Shown here piece after piece: positions 7,408 to 7,470 of a stretch of DNA of 7,470 nt. How positions within the stretch are numbered: the stretch's first letter is position 1; the number at the start of each line of letters is the position of its first letter. The notes beneath the pieces are model-generated. The model searched no databases. It was not told the DNA's origin and saw only the letters and a program-made list of their open reading frames with translations. Origin of the DNA: Candidatus Kapaibacterium sp. (GTDB lineage: Bacteria; Bacteroidota; Ignavibacteria; Kapaibacteriales; UBA961); assembly GCA_023253875.1 (NCBI GenBank), contig JALRFC010000080.1:1-7470 (forward strand). The letters run 5' to 3'. Both the position numbers and the translations under genes were made by a program.

Positions 7408-7470
7408 TTACTCGATATCGCTTTGGAAATATGAAATCAATCTATCATCATGGTCAGAAGATATTTCACC
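7408..7470 (-). CDS. Possible C-terminal end of an upstream gene (20 codons)
   Basis: From the right edge a minus-strand frame is open for 20 codons (ends SYFQSDIE) and stops at TAA 7410-7408, 34 bases before the ATG of the T9SS protein. The residues are polar and acidic, which suits a protein tail, and the direction matches all other genes here. The piece is too short to recognise, and an open frame this long happens often by chance. An ATG on the plus strand at 7431 opens a competing 13-codon frame to the edge, so a divergent gene cannot be excluded. Confidence 0.25.
   Translation of the reverse strand, partial: GEISSDHDDRLISYFQSDIE

Noticed and set aside
7413..7420. Perfect 8-base palindrome CGATATCG
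   Set aside because: A palindrome this short is expected by chance and has no partner copy in the window.
7431..7470. Plus-strand ATG with 13 open codons to the right edge, possibly a divergent gene
   Set aside because: Too short to judge, no promoter box before it, and it competes with a minus-strand frame that matches the direction of all other genes.

Overview
The window reads as a stretch of chromosome from the Bacteroidota/Chlorobiota supergroup. The main evidence is a 1671-residue secreted protein with a C-terminal type IX secretion (T9SS) sorting domain, a system confined to that supergroup. Its make-up (LamG head, long series of ASH/'choice-of-anchor D' immunoglobulin-like modules, cohesin-like modules, sorting tail) is typical of the Ignavibacteria/Candidatus Kapabacteria side. 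That placement is inference from protein style. The absence of clear Shine-Dalgarno sequences also fits this group. All supported genes lie on the minus strand, so transcription runs from high to low coordinates.

Layout in the order of transcription. Positions 7408-7470 hold an open frame that could be the last 20 codons of an upstream gene (weak). Positions 2358-7373 encode the giant T9SS-exported surface protein. Positions 2279-2357 are a 79-base gap containing an imperfect hairpin followed by a T-run (possible terminator). The same T-run forms a perfect match to the Bacteroidota -7 promoter box (TAnnTTTG). Positions 143-2278 encode a two-domain oxidoreductase: a zinc-less medium-chain dehydrogenase (MDR) half fused to a Gfo/Idh/MocA half. 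Only 5 bases further on, the first 45 codons of another gene run off the left edge (1-137). They look like the N-terminus of a thiamine-pyrophosphate-dependent dehydrogenase E1 alpha subunit.

The last two genes are spaced like an operon. The giant protein is probably a separate unit that acts outside the cell in adhesion or glycan binding. The bi-domain oxidoreductase family is usually seen in surface-polysaccharide loci, but no glycosyltransferase or polymerase is visible here, so its pathway cannot be fixed from this window. I see no tRNA, rRNA, CRISPR array, insertion sequence or DNA-level tandem repeat, and no intergenic stretch over 100 bases. I did not find a convincing new multi-gene system. 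The items most worth a second look are the mixed ASH/cohesin architecture of the giant protein, the loss of zinc ligands in the fused oxidoreductase, and the overlapping terminator/promoter signal between the two genes.
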